NCBI GenBank assembly: GCA_937885345.1
Contig: CAKZZH010000116.1
Location: 1 to 10,546 of the forward strand
Reading direction: 5' to 3'
DNA from: an uncultured Lachnospiraceae bacterium
GTDB taxonomy: Bacteria; Bacillota; Clostridia; Lachnospirales; Lachnospiraceae
DNA: 10,546 nt
In this document: piece by piece, positions 1-7,336 of the stretch
Layout: each line of letters starts with the position of its first letter
Numbering within the stretch: the stretch's first letter is position 1
Position numbers and translations under genes: made by a program
The notes under the pieces: model-generated
Told to the model about the DNA's origin: nothing
The model's database searches: none
Seen by the model: the letters and a program-made list of their open reading frames with translations, nothing else

Positions 1-24
1 CCCTACACGACGCTCTTCCGATCT
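1..24 (+). other. Illumina sequencing adapter contamination (TruSeq Read 1 / P5 end)
   Basis: The first 24 bases match the 3' end of the Illumina TruSeq universal adapter / Read 1 primer, including its characteristic ending GCTCTTCCGATCT. This is library-construction sequence and should be trimmed. It shows that the left edge of the window is an untrimmed read end in the assembly and that genomic sequence begins no earlier than about base 25. The first few bases after it (ACTGAT) could be genomic or a barcode; I cannot tell which. Confidence 0.97.
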
Positions 25-25
25 A

Positions 26-109
26 CTGATTACGGCAATGTGGATGTGCATTGCAGCTAGAATGCGTAACATAAAAGAAAGTGTTTATTTAGCGGAATAT
101 GTAATATAA
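26..109 (+). CDS. Possible C-terminal remnant of the upstream gene (partial)
   Basis: One frame is open from the adapter junction to a TAA at 107-109 and would encode about 27 residues (LITAMWMCIAAR...EYVI). It stops 29 bases before the secDF start, which is normal spacing for a preceding gene in the same operon. In related Clostridia the genes before secDF are often yajC and the SCIFF peptide/radical SAM maturase pair. That synteny makes the end of the maturase a candidate, but the residues are too few and too undistinctive for me to recognise, and an open stretch this short can occur by chance. The 5' part is lost at the contig end. Confidence 0.25.
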   Translation: MITAMWMCIAARMRNIKESVYLAEYVI

Positions 110-124
110 GCGAAAGCTTTTATT
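103..124 (+). promoter_or_regulatory. Small GAAA-tetraloop hairpin just upstream of the secDF ribosome binding site
   Basis: Bases 103-111 (AATATAAGC) pair with 116-124 (GCTTTTATT) around a GAAA loop at 112-115, giving eight base pairs with one T-T mismatch. The hairpin covers the stop codon of the possible upstream frame and ends four bases before the AGGAGG at 128-133. There is no following T-run, so it is a poor intrinsic terminator. It could be an RNA processing or stability element between two cistrons, or chance pairing in AT-rich DNA. Confidence 0.3.
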
Positions 125-138
125 TATAGGAGGATGTC

Positions 139-2430
139 ATGAAGATTTGGCAGAAAATATTATCACTGATTGCTCTTATTGCCGTTGTAGGGCTTGTAGG
201 TTACACGGTAATTTTCGGTTGGAGCAATTTACATGCGGGAAGTGCAAGGAATATAGCTTTAGGCCTTGATCTTGCCGGCGGTGTAAGTATTACTTATGGA
301 ATAGTAGGAGACGTCGATTCGAATACTTTAAGTGATACCGTTTCCAAGATGCAGCAGCGTATTTCTCAGTATGATGGCGCGCAGGCTTATTCAGAGGGAC
401 TTTCAAGAATTACCGTTGAGATACCCGGTGTTGATGATGCTGAGGCGGTTCTTGCAGAACTAGGTAAACCCGGTACGATTTATTTTATACTGCAGTATGC
501 AAGTGATGACACAACAGCCAATTACGAATTTGGTTATATAACCGATGCGGACGGCAATATTACCGGATACGGCTATCATCTCACCAAGACGATCGAAGAG
601 ATTGAAGCTGACGGAACTTTGGTCCTTACCGGAGATGATATCAAGAGTGCCAATGCAACATACAGCTCGTCTTCCAATTCGGCAGCTGAGCCTGTTGTGG
701 AGTTTGTTCTTAACGACAGCGGTACCGCGAAGTTTTCTACAGCTACAACCAAGGCGGCAGCCAATGGCTGGTCGATCGGTATCTATTATGATGATACATT
801 CATTTCCGTTCCTACCGTTAACTCGGCTATTACAGGTGGACAGGGTGTTATCGAAGGTATGTCTTCAATAGAGGAAGCACAGTCCCTTGCAACCAATATC
901 AGGATCGGTGCACTTCCCGTACAGCTTGAAGAGTTATCTTCACAGGTTGTAGGTGCTTCACTCGGACAGGAAGCTATTTCCACCAGTGTTAAGGCTGGTA
1001 TCATCGGTTTCATAGTATTGTTTGTTTTCATGATCGCATTTTACAGGGTTCCCGGCGTGGCTGCGGATATCGCGCTTGCCATCTATGCCGGCTTACTCCT
1101 TATCATTATGAATGTGTTTGATTTCTCACTTACCCTTCCGGGTATTGCAGGTATCATCCTTTCAATCGGTATGGCGGTTGATGCCAATGTCGTCATATTC
1201 GCGAGAATCCGTGAGGAGATCGGCACGGGCAAGAGTGTAAGAAGTTCGATAACGGACGGTTTCAAGAAGGCACTTTCAGCCATCATTGACGGTAATGTTA
1301 CAACACTTATCGTTGCAATCGTTCTCGGAATAATCGGAACAGGTCCGATCAGAGGTTTTGCACTTACACTTGGTATCGGTATTATTCTTTCAATGTTTAC
1401 AGCCGTATTTGTAACAAGATGGATCATCATCCTTATGTTTAACCTCGGTCTCAAATCCGATAAATTATACGGTAAGACAGGTGAACGTAAGACGATCGGT
1501 TTTGTCGGCAAGAGGACTGTATGGTTCGCTATTTCCGGTGTTGTTGTAGCTGTAGGTCTTATCTTCGGTATCGTTAACGGCGTGACCGGTAAGGGATTCT
1601 TTAATCTCGGACTTGAGTTCTCCGGCGGTACTTCAACAACGGTTACATTTAATGAGGAGTATACACTTGACGAAGTTGATTCACAGATTATTCCCAAGAT
1701 TCAGGAAGCTACCGGTGTAACAACCGTTCAGCAGCAGATCGTAAAGGGAACGACCAAGGTAATTTTTAAGACGGCCACTTTAAGTCTTGATCAGCGTGAT
1801 GCCCTTACCGATATGTTTGAGAAAGATTTTGGGATCGATGCGACCAACAGCGAGGTTCTTTCTTATGAGTCCATAAGCGGAACCATTGGTTCGGATATGA
1901 GACGTAATGCAATAATTGCGGTTGCGGTAGCAACAGTGCTTATGCTTATTTACATCTGGATAAGATTCCGTGATGTTAAGTTTGCAACATCATCAATTAT
2001 CGCACTTCTTCACGATGTACTTATTCTTCTTACATTTTATGCGGTATCAAGAATGTCGATGGGTAATACCTTTATTGCATGTATCCTTACGATCGTAGGT
2101 TACTCGATCAATGCGACCATCGTTATCTTCGACCGTATACGTGAGAATATGAAGATTATGGTCAAGTCGACGCTTGCCGAGGTTGTTAATAAGTCTATAA
2201 CACAGACACTTTCAAGAAGTATCAACACCTCACTTACCACATTCATTATGGTGCTCATTCTTTTCATTGTCGGTGTTACATCGATCAGAGAATTTGCCGC
2301 ACCTATTATGGTTGGTATTATATGCGGTGGTTATTCTTCGGTATGCATTTCCGGTACGCTCTGGTTTGTAATGAAGAAGGCTTCATACAAGAGAGCAATT
2401 GCCAAGCAGGAGAAGGCATCTCAAAACTGA
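139..2430 (+). CDS. secDF: Fused protein-export membrane protein SecDF
   Basis: SecDF is the proton-driven accessory subunit of the Sec translocon. It pulls exported proteins across the cytoplasmic membrane after SecA acts. The 763 residues carry both halves. SecD has a first membrane helix at about 8-28, the LGLDLAGG motif at 41-48, a large extracytoplasmic P1 region at about 55-270, membrane helices from about 286, and the GMAVDAN motif whose D348 is the conserved proton-path Asp. SecF starts near residue 455 with a helix at 460-482, followed by the LEFSGG motif (492-497), a P4-like domain, VGYSIN...FDRIREN (655-670) and Arg693 in the SRSINTS segment. The length matches fused Bacillus-type SecDF (about 740). 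A perfect AGGAGG at 128-133 fixes the start. Oddity: the Asp that normally follows SIN in SecF is Ala659. An intrinsic terminator follows, so secDF probably ends its transcript. Confidence 0.96.
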   Translation: MKIWQKILSLIALIAVVGLVGYTVIFGWSNLHAGSARNIALGLDLAGGVSITYGIVGDVDSNTLSDTVSKMQQRISQYDGAQAYSEGLSRITVEIPGVDDAEAVLAELGKPGTIYFILQYASDDTTANYEFGYITDADGNITGYGYHLTKTIEEIEADGTLVLTGDDIKSANATYSSSSNSAAEPVVEFVLNDSGTAKFSTATTKAAANGWSIGIYYDDTFISVPTVNSAITGGQGVIEGMSSIEEAQSLATNIRIGALPVQLEELSSQVVGASLGQEAISTSVKAGIIGFIVLFVFMIAFYRVPGVAADIALAIYAGLLLIIMNVFDFSLTLPGIAGIILSIGMAVDANVVIFARIREEIGTGKSVRSSITDGFKKALSAIIDGNVTTLIVAIVLGIIGTGPIRGFALTLGIGIILSMFTAVFVTRWIIILMFNLGLKSDKLYGKTGERKTIGFVGKRTVWFAISGVVVAVGLIFGIVNGVTGKGFFNLGLEFSGGTSTTVTFNEEYTLDEVDSQIIPKIQEATGVTTVQQQIVKGTTKVIFKTATLSLDQRDALTDMFEKDFGIDATNSEVLSYESISGTIGSDMRRNAIIAVAVATVLMLIYIWIRFRDVKFATSSIIALLHDVLILLTFYAVSRMSMGNTFIACILTIVGYSINATIVIFDRIRENMKIMVKSTLAEVVNKSITQTLSRSINTSLTTFIMVLILFIVGVTSIREFAAPIMVGIICGGYSSVCISGTLWFVMKKASYKRAIAKQEKASQN

Positions 2431-2459
2431 TCTATCATATTTTATAAAATAAAATAGTA

Positions 2460-2487
2460 AGGGGCCCTGAGGGCCCCTGAATTTTTT
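2460..2487 (+). terminator. Rho-independent terminator after secDF
   Basis: An eight-base-pair GC-rich stem (AGGGGCCC at 2460-2467 paired with GGGCCCCT at 2471-2478) closes a TGA loop and is followed by a run of six T at 2482-2487. It lies 30 bases after the secDF stop codon. It separates secDF from recJ, implying that recJ has its own promoter or depends on read-through. Confidence 0.92.
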
Positions 2488-2503
2488 AACGGGTTTATCC
2501 GCA

Positions 2504-2562
2504 GGGGATGAAATAAGAGTTATGCGCTGGGGATGAAATAAGAGTTATGCGCTGGGGATGAA
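2504..2562 (+). repeat. 25-bp tandem repeat, two full copies plus a 9-bp partial, upstream of recJ
   Basis: The unit begins GGGGATGAAATAAGAG and ends TTATGCGCT. Copies at 2504-2528 and 2529-2553 are identical, and a third (2554-2562, GGGGATGAA) diverges after nine bases. Each full unit contains the minimal start-stop string ATGAAATAA directly after GGGG. Each also contains an ATG reading Met-Arg-Trp-Gly-stop, whose stop overlaps the ATG of the next unit. The array lies in the space between the secDF terminator and the recJ ribosome binding site, so it would be in the recJ 5' untranslated region if the promoter is upstream. No spacers separate the copies, so it is not a CRISPR array. Function unknown. 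Confidence 0.9.
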
Positions 2563-2584
2563 GCAAGAAGCGAAGGGTGATCAA

Positions 2585-4321
2585 ATGAAAAACTGGTGGA
2601 TGCTTACCAAGAAGGCCGATTTTGAACATATCAGCAAGCAATTCGGGATCGATCCGGCGGTTGCAAGAGTTATCAGAAACCGCGATGTTATAAGTGACGA
2701 AGAGATAGATATGTATCTGAACGGAACGCTTGATAATCTCGGCGATATGTCGCTGATGAAGGACGCCGATAAAGCGCTTCATCTGATTGCCGAAGCGATC
2801 AATGCCGGCAAGAATATAAGGATCGTGGGCGATTATGATGTCGATGGAATCTGCTCAATATACATTCTCTATAAGGGTCTTACCGCTCTCGGCGGTATAA
2901 TTACCTATGACATCCCCGACAGGATCGGTGACGGCTATGGCATCAACGACAGAATAGTTGAAAAAGCGCATGATGAGGGAGTAAATATGATCATCACATG
3001 CGATAACGGTATAACGGCTATAGAGCAGGCGAATCTTGCGAAGAGTCTGGGGATGGATTTTATAGTTACCGACCATCATGATGTGCATTATGAGGAGAAA
3101 GACGGTGTCCGTGAATACTCTGTTCCCGATGCGCTCGCGGTTGTAGATGCCTGGCAGGAGGATTGCCTGTATCCTTATAAGGATATGTGTGGCGCAGGGC
3201 TTGTATATCGCCTTATGGAGAGACTTTTTACTATTCTTGGCAAGAATGTGCTTTGGGAGAAAATAAAGGACGGTCTCGTTGAAATCGCGGCGATAGCGAC
3301 CATCGCGGATGTCGTTAAGCTTCAGGGAGAGAACCGTGTTATCGTAAAAGAAGGTCTTAAACGGATAAGAAAAACGAAAAATGTCGGTCTCAGGAATCTG
3401 ATAGAGGCCAAAGGCATTGATATTAACAGGTTTAAAGCGGTTAATGTCGCTTTCGGGATCGGCCCCTGTCTTAATGCGAGCGGAAGACTTGAGAGCGCAA
3501 TGCTTGGCCTCGATCTGCTTCTTGAAGAGGATGAGAATAAAGCTGCGGACCTTGCGACGAAAATAGTTGAGCTTAATAATGAAAGACGAGCGATACAGGA
3601 TATGGTTCAGGAACGCGCGATCGAAGAAGCAAGTTCTCGCGAGATGATTAACGATAAAATCCTTGTAATCTACGTTCCCGGGGCACACGAGAGCGTCTGC
3701 GGTCTTGCGGCGGGTAAAGTGCGCGAGCGCTTCTATAAGCCTACTATCATACTGACCGACGGCGCTGACGGCAATCTCAAAGGCTCCGCAAGATCGATAG
3801 AAGCTTATAATATTTTTGAAGGCCTTGTGGAGGTCGGTAATCTGCTCCTCAAATTCGGAGGACATCCGGCCGCGGCCGGTATGTCGCTTAAGAAGGAAAA
3901 TCTCGATGCCTTCAGAAAAGCGCTTAATGATAACTGCAATCTTAGTGACGAAGATATGATCGAACGCGTAAATATAGATCTTCAACTTCCGCTCGGATAT
4001 GTATCCGTAAAACTTATCGAGGATCTTGAACTTCTTGAGCCTTGCGGAATGGGCAATGAGAAGCCCTGCTTTGCGGACAGGAATCTTAAAATACTCAGCT
4101 ACAGCGCAATGGGCAGGGATGGACAGTATGCAAGGATGGTTCTTTCAAACGAGAAAGGGCATCGCATGACGGCCGTTTGTTTCAATGATTGCGAAGGGCT
4201 TAGAAAGGCCTATGATGCCGGCGAGATTGTTTCGGTTATATTTTATCCGGAAATAAATGAATACAGAGGCACGAAAAACTTGCAGATAAATGTCAAAGAA
4301 TATAGAATTGAGAAGCAGTGA
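2585..4321 (+). CDS. recJ: Single-stranded-DNA-specific exonuclease RecJ
   Basis: RecJ is a cytoplasmic 5'-3' single-strand DNA exonuclease of the DHH phosphoesterase superfamily, used in recombination and repair. The 578 residues show the metal-binding motifs in order: DYDVDG (83-88), CDNG (139-142), DHH (163-165) and TIADVV (239-244). These are followed by a linker with NASGRL (297-302), then the DHHA1 domain with VCGLAAGKV (371-379), GSARS (400-404) and GGHPAAAG (425-432), and a C-terminal OB-like nucleic-acid-binding region from about 465. Length is normal for the family. I chose the ATG at 2585 because AAGGGTGA lies just upstream at a good distance and the protein then begins MKNWWMLTKKADF, as related RecJ proteins do. 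An in-frame ATG at 2558 would add nine residues but lies in the last repeat copy, with only the repeat's GGGG directly abutting it. The gap to apt is 55 bases. Confidence 0.95.
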   Translation: MKNWWMLTKKADFEHISKQFGIDPAVARVIRNRDVISDEEIDMYLNGTLDNLGDMSLMKDADKALHLIAEAINAGKNIRIVGDYDVDGICSIYILYKGLTALGGIITYDIPDRIGDGYGINDRIVEKAHDEGVNMIITCDNGITAIEQANLAKSLGMDFIVTDHHDVHYEEKDGVREYSVPDALAVVDAWQEDCLYPYKDMCGAGLVYRLMERLFTILGKNVLWEKIKDGLVEIAAIATIADVVKLQGENRVIVKEGLKRIRKTKNVGLRNLIEAKGIDINRFKAVNVAFGIGPCLNASGRLESAMLGLDLLLEEDENKAADLATKIVELNNERRAIQDMVQERAIEEASSREMINDKILVIYVPGAHESVCGLAAGKVRERFYKPTIILTDGADGNLKGSARSIEAYNIFEGLVEVGNLLLKFGGHPAAAGMSLKKENLDAFRKALNDNCNLSDEDMIERVNIDLQLPLGYVSVKLIEDLELLEPCGMGNEKPCFADRNLKILSYSAMGRDGQYARMVLSNEKGHRMTAVCFNDCEGLRKAYDAGEIVSVIFYPEINEYRGTKNLQINVKEYRIEKQ

Positions 4322-4325
4322 TTTT

Positions 4326-4355
4326 TTGATCGGAAAAAGTGATACAGACAATAAT
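4326..4355 (+). promoter_or_regulatory. Weak candidate sigma-A promoter before apt
   Basis: TTGATC at 4326-4331 (four of six matches to TTGACA) and AATAAT at 4350-4355 (five of six matches to TATAAT) are separated by 18 bases in the recJ-apt gap. No terminator lies between recJ and apt, so apt may simply be co-transcribed with recJ. The match is modest and AT-rich gaps give such pairs by chance. Confidence 0.25.
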
Positions 4356-4376
4356 TATAAAACGGAGGGTACGATT

Positions 4377-4901
4377 ATGAAGAAGGTAGAAGACTATATC
4401 AGAACCATTCCGGATTTTCCGGAGCCGGGTATTATGTTCAGGGATGTTACGAGTGTTATTCAGGATGCGGACGGACTTGCGCTTGCGATCGATGAACTCG
4501 ATAACTTGCTTTATGGCGTTGATTATGATGTTATAGTGGGGCCGGAGTCGAGAGGCTTTATATTCGGCGTTCCGATCGCTTATAAGAATCACAAGCCTTT
4601 TGTTCCCGTGCGTAAGAAGGGCAAGCTTCCCTGCGAGACCATCGAGGTTTCATACGATCTTGAGTACGGCAGTGCAACTCTTGAGATTCACAAGGATGCC
4701 ATAAAGCCCGGTCAGAAGGTTGTCATTATCGACGATCTGATTGCCACAGGAGGTACCACGCAGGCTATCATAAGCCTCATAGAGCGCCTTGGAGGCGTGG
4801 TTGTTAAGATTGCGTTCCTTATGGAACTTGCGGGACTTGAAGGACGTAAACTGCTTGAGGGCTACGATGTAGCGTCTGTTGTAACTTATCCCGGCAAGTA
4901 A
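4377..4901 (+). CDS. apt: Adenine phosphoribosyltransferase
   Basis: Apt makes AMP and pyrophosphate from adenine and PRPP in the cytoplasm (purine salvage). The 174-residue protein has the usual family length. It opens with MKKVEDYIRTIPDFPEPGI and FRDVT, which is typical of Apt. It contains ESRGFIFG (57-64), PVRKKGKLP (77-85) and the PRPP-binding signature VVIIDDLIATGGT (115-127) with its two acidic residues and the TGGT phosphate loop. The start is set by CGGAGGG at 4363-4369, seven bases before this ATG; an in-frame ATG at 4290 overlaps recJ, has no comparable site and would add a 29-residue tail foreign to the family. The neighbour rel links purine salvage with ppGpp metabolism, an arrangement conserved in Clostridia. 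Confidence 0.96.
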   Translation: MKKVEDYIRTIPDFPEPGIMFRDVTSVIQDADGLALAIDELDNLLYGVDYDVIVGPESRGFIFGVPIAYKNHKPFVPVRKKGKLPCETIEVSYDLEYGSATLEIHKDAIKPGQKVVIIDDLIATGGTTQAIISLIERLGGVVVKIAFLMELAGLEGRKLLEGYDVASVVTYPGK

Positions 4902-4941
4902 TACATACCGCAAATAAGATAAATACATAGTTATAAATGCG

Positions 4942-4971
4942 CGAAAGGCTTGATTTTTAAGCCTTTTCGTT
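4942..4971 (+). terminator. Hairpin after apt, possible weak intrinsic terminator
   Basis: CGAAAGGCTT (4942-4951) pairs with AAGCCTTTTCG (4959-4969) around a GATTTTT loop, with one bulged T. The stem is strong enough to fold, but only TTTTCGTT follows the GC core, so the T-tract is poor. It lies 40 bases after the apt stop. Termination would be partial at best, and read-through into rel is plausible. Confidence 0.55.
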
Positions 4972-4978
4972 ATAGAAT
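4950..4978 (+). promoter_or_regulatory. Candidate sigma-A promoter for rel, overlapping the post-apt hairpin
   Basis: TTGATT at 4950-4955 (four of six matches) and TAGAAT at 4973-4978 (five of six matches) are exactly 17 bases apart, the optimal spacing. The -35 box lies across the end of the left arm and the loop of the hairpin. Transcription would start near 4985, giving a leader of about 50 bases to the rel start at 5034. This is inferred from the consensus match only. Confidence 0.4.
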
Positions 4979-5033
4979 GACATAGAATTGATCAAAATAT
5001 ATGTATTTGAGTAAGTATCAGGGAGGGCGGCTT

Positions 5034-7322
5034 ATGACTGAAGAAGAAAGCTTCAGACAGCGAACTAAGATAGACGAAGCTCCGCTTTATCCTCCGACGA
5101 GCAATGTCCCGGAGGAACTTTTTGCTATGCTCAAAGACTGCATTCTCAAATATCATCCGTCAACGGATATGACAATGATCGATAAGGCTTATCAGGTTGC
5201 CTCTGACGCTCATGCAGGTCAGCTTCGCAAATCGGGTGAGCCTTATATTATTCATCCGCTTTCCGTTGCGATCATTCTTGCTCAGCTCGAACTTGATAAA
5301 GAGACCATTATGGCGGGTATTTTGCACGATGTTGTCGAAGATACCAAGGTTACGGGCGACGATCTTGCTAAGGAGTTCGGCGAAGAGGTGGCACTTCTTG
5401 TAGACGGCGTTACCAAGCTCGAGAAACTCAATTATCAGGTCGATAAAATAGAAGTTCAGGCCGAGAACCTTCGTAAAATGTTTATGGCCATGGCGCGTGA
5501 TATAAGGGTTATTCTTATAAAACTTGCCGACAGGCTTCACAATATGCGAACTCTGCAGTTCCAGCCACCCAATAAGCAGATTGAGATATCGAGAGAGACT
5601 ATGGAGATTTATTCGCCCATTGCATCACGTCTCGGTATTTCCAAGATCAAGGTTGAACTTGACGATCTTTCACTCAAGTACCTCAATCCTGATGTATATC
5701 ATGACCTTGAGCATCAGCTCAAACTCAGTAAAGATGCGAGAGAGGATTTTGTAAAAGGTATCGTGGCTGAGGTCAGAAGCCATATTGAGCAGGCGGGGAT
5801 CAGCTGCGTAATAGACGGAAGAGTTAAGCATTTCTTCAGCATTTACAAGAAGATGGTCAATCAGGGCAAGACCTTGGATCAGATATATGATATATTTGCG
5901 GTCAGGATCATCGTCGATTCTGTTAAGGATTGTTATGCCGCTCTCGGCGTGATACATGAGATGTATAAGCCTATTCCGGGCCGTTTCAAGGATTATATCG
6001 CCATGCCCAAGCCTAATATGTATCAGTCGCTTCATACGACGCTGATATCATCGACGGGCCAGCCTTTTGAGATTCAGATCCGAACTTTTGAGATGCACAG
6101 AACCGCAGAATACGGTATCGCTGCTCACTGGAAATATAAGGAAAATATCGACGGTACCAAGGGTGAGGACAGAGAGGAAGCCAAGCTTACATGGCTTAGA
6201 CAGATTCTCGAGTGGCAGAAGGATATGTCTGATAACAGGGAGTTCATGAGCGTTCTTAAGAGTGACCTCGATCTCTTCTCGGAGAATGTATATTGCTTTA
6301 CACCTCAGGGAGATGTTAAGACACTTCCTGCAGGTTCGACGCCCATTGACTTTGCATATCTTATTCACAGTGCCGTCGGCAATAAAATGGTCGGCGCCAA
6401 GGTTAACGGAAGACTTGTTACCATTGACTATGTGATCCAGAATGGTGACAGAATAGATATCATTACATCTCAGAATTCCAAGGGACCGAGCAGGGACTGG
6501 CTTTCGATCGTCAAGAGCCCCCAGGCCAAGTCCAAGATCAATCAGTGGTTTAAGGCCGAGCTTAAGGAAGACAATATAATTCGAGGCAAGGAACTTATCA
6601 ATGCATACTGTAAGAGTAAAAACATTGTTCTCAGTGATATTTTAAAGCCCGAATTCATGGATAAATTAATGGCCAAGTTTGGTTTTGTTGAGTGGGACGG
6701 CGTACTTGCTGCCGTGGGCCACGGAAGTCTTAAGGAAAGTCAGGTGGTCGGCAAGCTTAATGAGGAATACAATATTAAGCATGCCAAGGAGGTCACCGAT
6801 GCCGAGATACTTGCCGAGCAGGAAAACTCCGGCGGTAAGGCCAAGATAATCGCCAAAATGGGTAAGGGCGGTATTGTAGTTAAGGGTGCACATGATGTGG
6901 CTGTAAGATTTTCAAGATGCTGCAGCCCTGTTCCCGGTGATGAGATAGTCGGCTTTGTAACAAGAGGAAGAGGAATTTCTATCCACAGAACCGACTGCGT
7001 AAATGTTATCAATATTTCCGAACTTGACCGTCTTAGACTTATTGAAGCCGAATGGGAGGATTCTCCCGATGATTCCGTTGGCAAATACCCTGTTACCCTG
7101 AGGATTATCGCAGGCAACAGAAACGGCCTGATCGTCGATGTTTCCAAGCTCCTTACAGAGAACAAGATAGAAGTTACAACGCTTAACTGTCGTGTCGGTA
7201 AGCAGCAGATTGCAAGCATAGAAGTCGGCTTTATGATTTCAAGCAAGCGTGAGATGACGGAGATCGCTACTAAGCTCAATGCCATTGAGGGCGTAACGGA
7301 TGTCCAGCGCGTTACAGGCTGA
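5034..7322 (+). CDS. relA: Bifunctional (p)ppGpp synthetase/hydrolase (Rel/SpoT type)
   Basis: Rel is a ribosome-associated enzyme that makes and degrades the stringent-response alarmone (p)ppGpp. With the start at 5034 it has 762 residues, slightly longer than typical Rel (about 730-740). The hydrolase HD domain is intact: H74 (YIIHPLSVA), H98-D99 (GILHDVVEDT) and D166 (KLADRLHNM). The synthetase domain has GRVKHFFSIYKK (262-273), D295 and E346 (EIQIRT). The basic R317-F-K-D320 loop is the type associated with bifunctional enzymes, unlike the acidic version of synthetase-only RelA. A TGS domain follows (about 418-480, YCFTPQGDVKTLP), then a conserved-Cys domain (C629, C630, H651, C655) and a C-terminal ACT domain (about 685-762). 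GGGAGGG at 5021-5027 selects this ATG over the in-frame ATG at 5001, which lacks a site. Minor oddity: the usual GRPKHFYS reads GRVKHFFS. Confidence 0.95.
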   Translation: MTEEESFRQRTKIDEAPLYPPTSNVPEELFAMLKDCILKYHPSTDMTMIDKAYQVASDAHAGQLRKSGEPYIIHPLSVAIILAQLELDKETIMAGILHDVVEDTKVTGDDLAKEFGEEVALLVDGVTKLEKLNYQVDKIEVQAENLRKMFMAMARDIRVILIKLADRLHNMRTLQFQPPNKQIEISRETMEIYSPIASRLGISKIKVELDDLSLKYLNPDVYHDLEHQLKLSKDAREDFVKGIVAEVRSHIEQAGISCVIDGRVKHFFSIYKKMVNQGKTLDQIYDIFAVRIIVDSVKDCYAALGVIHEMYKPIPGRFKDYIAMPKPNMYQSLHTTLISSTGQPFEIQIRTFEMHRTAEYGIAAHWKYKENIDGTKGEDREEAKLTWLRQILEWQKDMSDNREFMSVLKSDLDLFSENVYCFTPQGDVKTLPAGSTPIDFAYLIHSAVGNKMVGAKVNGRLVTIDYVIQNGDRIDIITSQNSKGPSRDWLSIVKSPQAKSKINQWFKAELKEDNIIRGKELINAYCKSKNIVLSDILKPEFMDKLMAKFGFVEWDGVLAAVGHGSLKESQVVGKLNEEYNIKHAKEVTDAEILAEQENSGGKAKIIAKMGKGGIVVKGAHDVAVRFSRCCSPVPGDEIVGFVTRGRGISIHRTDCVNVINISELDRLRLIEAEWEDSPDDSVGKYPVTLRIIAGNRNGLIVDVSKLLTENKIEVTTLNCRVGKQQIASIEVGFMISSKREMTEIATKLNAIEGVTDVQRVTG

Positions 7323-7336
7323 TAAGAGGTATTTGT

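Noticed and set aside
1083..1697. Minus-strand open frame of 204 codons inside secDF
   Set aside because: It lies wholly opposite a strongly supported gene, has no ribosome binding site that I can see, and reads as low-complexity Ile/Pro/Thr/Ser from the reverse of membrane-helix codons.
2504..2562. CRISPR array
   Set aside because: The copies are directly adjacent with no spacers, there are only two full units, and no cas gene is nearby.
2855..3985. Minus-strand open frame of 376 codons inside recJ
   Set aside because: It is opposite well-conserved RecJ motifs (DHH, DHHA1). Its product shows no recognisable domain. Its length is explained by the codon bias of recJ leaving few stops on the other strand.
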